From NCBI GenBank assembly GCA_025934385.1, contig JAICYE010000100.1:1-7331 (forward strand): a stretch of 7,331 nt of DNA, given 5' to 3'. Below, in pieces: positions 6,274-7,331 of this stretch. The position numbers were made by a program, and so were the translations under genes. The notes below the pieces were generated by a model. That model was not told where the DNA came from. It saw nothing but the letters and a program-made list of their open reading frames with translations, and did no database searches. The stretch's first letter is position 1, and each line of letters opens with the position of its first letter. The stretch comes from Acidimicrobiia bacterium. GTDB lineage: Bacteria; Actinomycetota; Acidimicrobiia; IMCC26256; BP-133.

Positions 6274-6947
6274 CGGGCGACCCGGTAACCGCGACCCCGG
6301 ACGGTCACGACGTACTGCGGACGGGCCGGATCGGGCTCGAGCTTCAGGCGGAGGCGGTGGACATGCATGTCGACGACCTTGCTCTCGGGGAGATCGTCGT
6401 AGCCCCAGACCTCGGTCAGCAGCATGTCGCGGCTGAAGATGCGCCCCGGGTGGGCGGCCATGGCCGACAGCAACTGGAACTCGGTGCGGGTGAGGGGGAT
6501 CTCCTCCCCGCCCCGGTGGACGGTGCCGTCGGCGAAGTCGATGGTCAGGTCGCGGACCTGGAGGGGCAGGGCGTCGGGATGGCGGACCCGGTTCCTCCGC
6601 ACCTGGGCCCGGATCCGGGCCGTCAGCTCCTTGGGCTCGAACGGCTTCGTCACGTAGTCGTCGGCTCCCGCCTCGAGCCCGGCCACGACGTCGTAGGTGT
6701 CGGTCCGGGCCGTCAGCATGATCACCGGCACCGAGCTGGTGGCCCTGATCTCGCGGCAGATGTCGAAGCCGTCGCGCCCGGGGAGCAGCAGGTCGAGGAC
6801 GACGCAGTCGATCGGGTGGGATTCGACGACCGCCAGCCCCTCCTCCCCGGTGCCCGCCTCGTCGACCGTGTGACCCTCGTCCTCCAGCAGGATCCGGGTC
6901 GTCTCGCGGATGCGGTCGTCGTCCTCGACGATGAGGATGCGGGCCAT
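6270..6947 (-). CDS. OmpR/PhoB-family response regulator, MtrA-like
   Basis: The 225-residue protein has the standard length. The receiver domain (1-118) shows acidic Asp9/Asp10, the phosphoacceptor Asp52 in VVLDLLLPGRDGFD, Thr79 in VIMLTA and Lys101 in VTKPFEPKEL. The C-terminal winged helix (about 125-225) carries TRTEFQLLSAMAAHPGRIFSR, the recognition-helix region VVDMHVHRLRLKLE and the closing YVVTVRGRGYRV. It should bind DNA as a dimer when phosphorylated by the adjacent kinase; receiver and DNA-binding motifs closely resemble actinobacterial MtrA. The start at 6947 (MARILIVEDD) was chosen because the receiver domain begins at once; the frame stays open upstream to a further ATG at 7112, but that extension overlaps the DUF2461 gene and has no domain character. 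There is no clear Shine-Dalgarno sequence. A 35-base gap to the DUF2461 gene suggests co-transcription. Its targets are unknown; the exported-protein gene downstream is one candidate. Confidence 0.95.
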   Translation of the reverse strand: MARILIVEDDDRIRETTRILLEDEGHTVDEAGTGEEGLAVVESHPIDCVVLDLLLPGRDGFDICREIRATSSVPVIMLTARTDTYDVVAGLEAGADDYVTKPFEPKELTARIRAQVRRNRVRHPDALPLQVRDLTIDFADGTVHRGGEEIPLTRTEFQLLSAMAAHPGRIFSRDMLLTEVWGYDDLPESKVVDMHVHRLRLKLEPDPARPQYVVTVRGRGYRVAR

Positions 6948-6982
6948 ACCGGCGAGCGTACCGCCGAGCAGGCGGCCCGGAC

Positions 6983-7330
6983 TCAGCGCGCCGGCGTGGC
7001 GCTCGGCCCGACGTGCTTGTCGAGCCAGGCGGTCAGCGGACGGGCGCCGACGAGGAACTCGACGACGCGCTGCTTCGCCTTGGCGGTGCCCATCCACGCC
7101 GCCACCGGCCACTCCCTCCAGGCGATGAGTCCTTTGTGGCGCAACAGGTCGATCCGGGGATGGTCCTTGGGATAGCCCTTCGGCGCCGTCCGCAGCGACT
7201 CCCGGGCGGTGACCTCGGCGCCCGTCCGGCGGAGCTCGGCGACGAGGCCCTCGAGCTCGGCGCCGGTCGTGTCCTCGGCCACCGCCCGGCGGTACTGCTC
7301 GAGCTGGTCGGGCATCATCACGTAGTAGCC
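6983..7330 (-). CDS. DUF2461 family protein, C-terminal part (5' end outside window)
   Basis: 115 residues are visible, from GYYVMMPDQLEQYRRAV to the stop; the frame is open to the window edge. The stretches YVMMPDQL, LRTAPKGYPKDHPRI, LLRHKGLIAWREWP and GTAKAKQRVVEFL are the conserved C-terminal blocks of DUF2461 proteins, which are usually a little over 200 residues long and cytosolic, so about half is present. The biochemical function of the family is not established. It lies 35 bases upstream of the response regulator in the same direction, so the regulator may be transcribed with it. A GTG at 7321 exists in frame but lies inside the conserved YYVMMPDQL block, so the true start is outside the window. 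Confidence 0.88.
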   Translation of the reverse strand, partial: GYYVMMPDQLEQYRRAVAEDTTGAELEGLVAELRRTGAEVTARESLRTAPKGYPKDHPRIDLLRHKGLIAWREWPVAAWMGTAKAKQRVVEFLVGARPLTAWLDKHVGPSATPAR

Positions 7331-7331
7331 C

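Larger units (their letters stand above)
6235..6285 (-). repeat. Three tandem 17-bp units across the regulator-kinase junction
   Basis: On the + strand TTCACCGG recurs with a period of exactly 17 bases. The units are 6235-6251, 6252-6268 and 6269-6285; the first differs from each of the others at 3 of 17 positions. Read on the - strand, each unit carries CCGGTGAA followed by GCG, ACG or similar, giving a GTG followed by AAA or AAG. The array contains the regulator stop, two mini-ORFs and the kinase start. Because 17 is not a multiple of 3, the three GTG codons fall in three different frames. Confidence 0.85.

Noticed and set aside
6235..6285. CRISPR array or phage attachment site
   Set aside because: The three units are directly adjacent, with no spacers, only 17 bp long, and lie inside an operon junction; no integrase or Cas gene is in the window.
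6948..7112. Upstream extension of the response regulator to an ATG at 7112
   Set aside because: The extra 55 residues are arginine/alanine-rich, overlap the conserved DUF2461 coding sequence in another frame, and the receiver domain begins directly at the ATG at 6947.
4845..7175. 776-codon open frame on the + strand opposite kinase, regulator and DUF2461
   Set aside because: It is antisense to three genes with unmistakable domain motifs and has low-complexity composition; a GC-bias shadow.

Overview
The window is very GC-rich and compactly coded. Its acyl-CoA dehydrogenase, SDR and DUF427 proteins, an MtrA/MtrB-like two-component pair and its GTG starts all point to an actinomycete-type genome. 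Acidimicrobiia or a relative is my best guess from protein style alone; there is no rRNA or marker gene to settle it.

Left part, + strand (2-2451). The window opens inside a reading frame whose last ~215 residues are the C-terminal half of an acyl-CoA dehydrogenase. An ATGA overlap leads to an unrecognised 37-codon ORF. Four bases later comes a complete classical short-chain dehydrogenase/reductase (SDR), and after 32 bases a protein made of two DUF427 domains. These genes look like one transcription unit for lipid or CoA-ester metabolism. It ends at a strong hairpin (2466-2499) shared with the convergent gene on the other strand. The first ~30 visible codons do not look like an acyl-CoA dehydrogenase. 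They resemble the helix-hairpin-helix of an AlkA-type DNA glycosylase, so the window appears to start in a chimeric gene or an assembly joint.

Middle, - strand (2516-4799). A 653-residue exported protein looks like a beta-propeller distantly related to the selenium-binding protein/methanethiol oxidase group. It has its own 322-base upstream region with a ribosome-binding site, a possible promoter, short repeats and the hairpin that probably ends the next operon.

Right part, - strand (4800-7330). In transcription order this holds the C-terminal half of a DUF2461 protein, an OmpR-family response regulator and a membrane histidine kinase, probably one operon. The pair resembles MtrA/MtrB in sequence, but no lpqB-like gene follows within the window.

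The most striking structure is at the regulator-kinase junction. A 17-bp unit is repeated three times (6235-6285). Each unit carries a GTG, and each GTG overlaps the stop codon before it as GTGA. The regulator stop is thus linked to the kinase start through two six-codon mini-ORFs (MKRMRR and MKRIGR), a chain of stop/start overlaps suited to coupled translation. The kinase itself also starts MKR.
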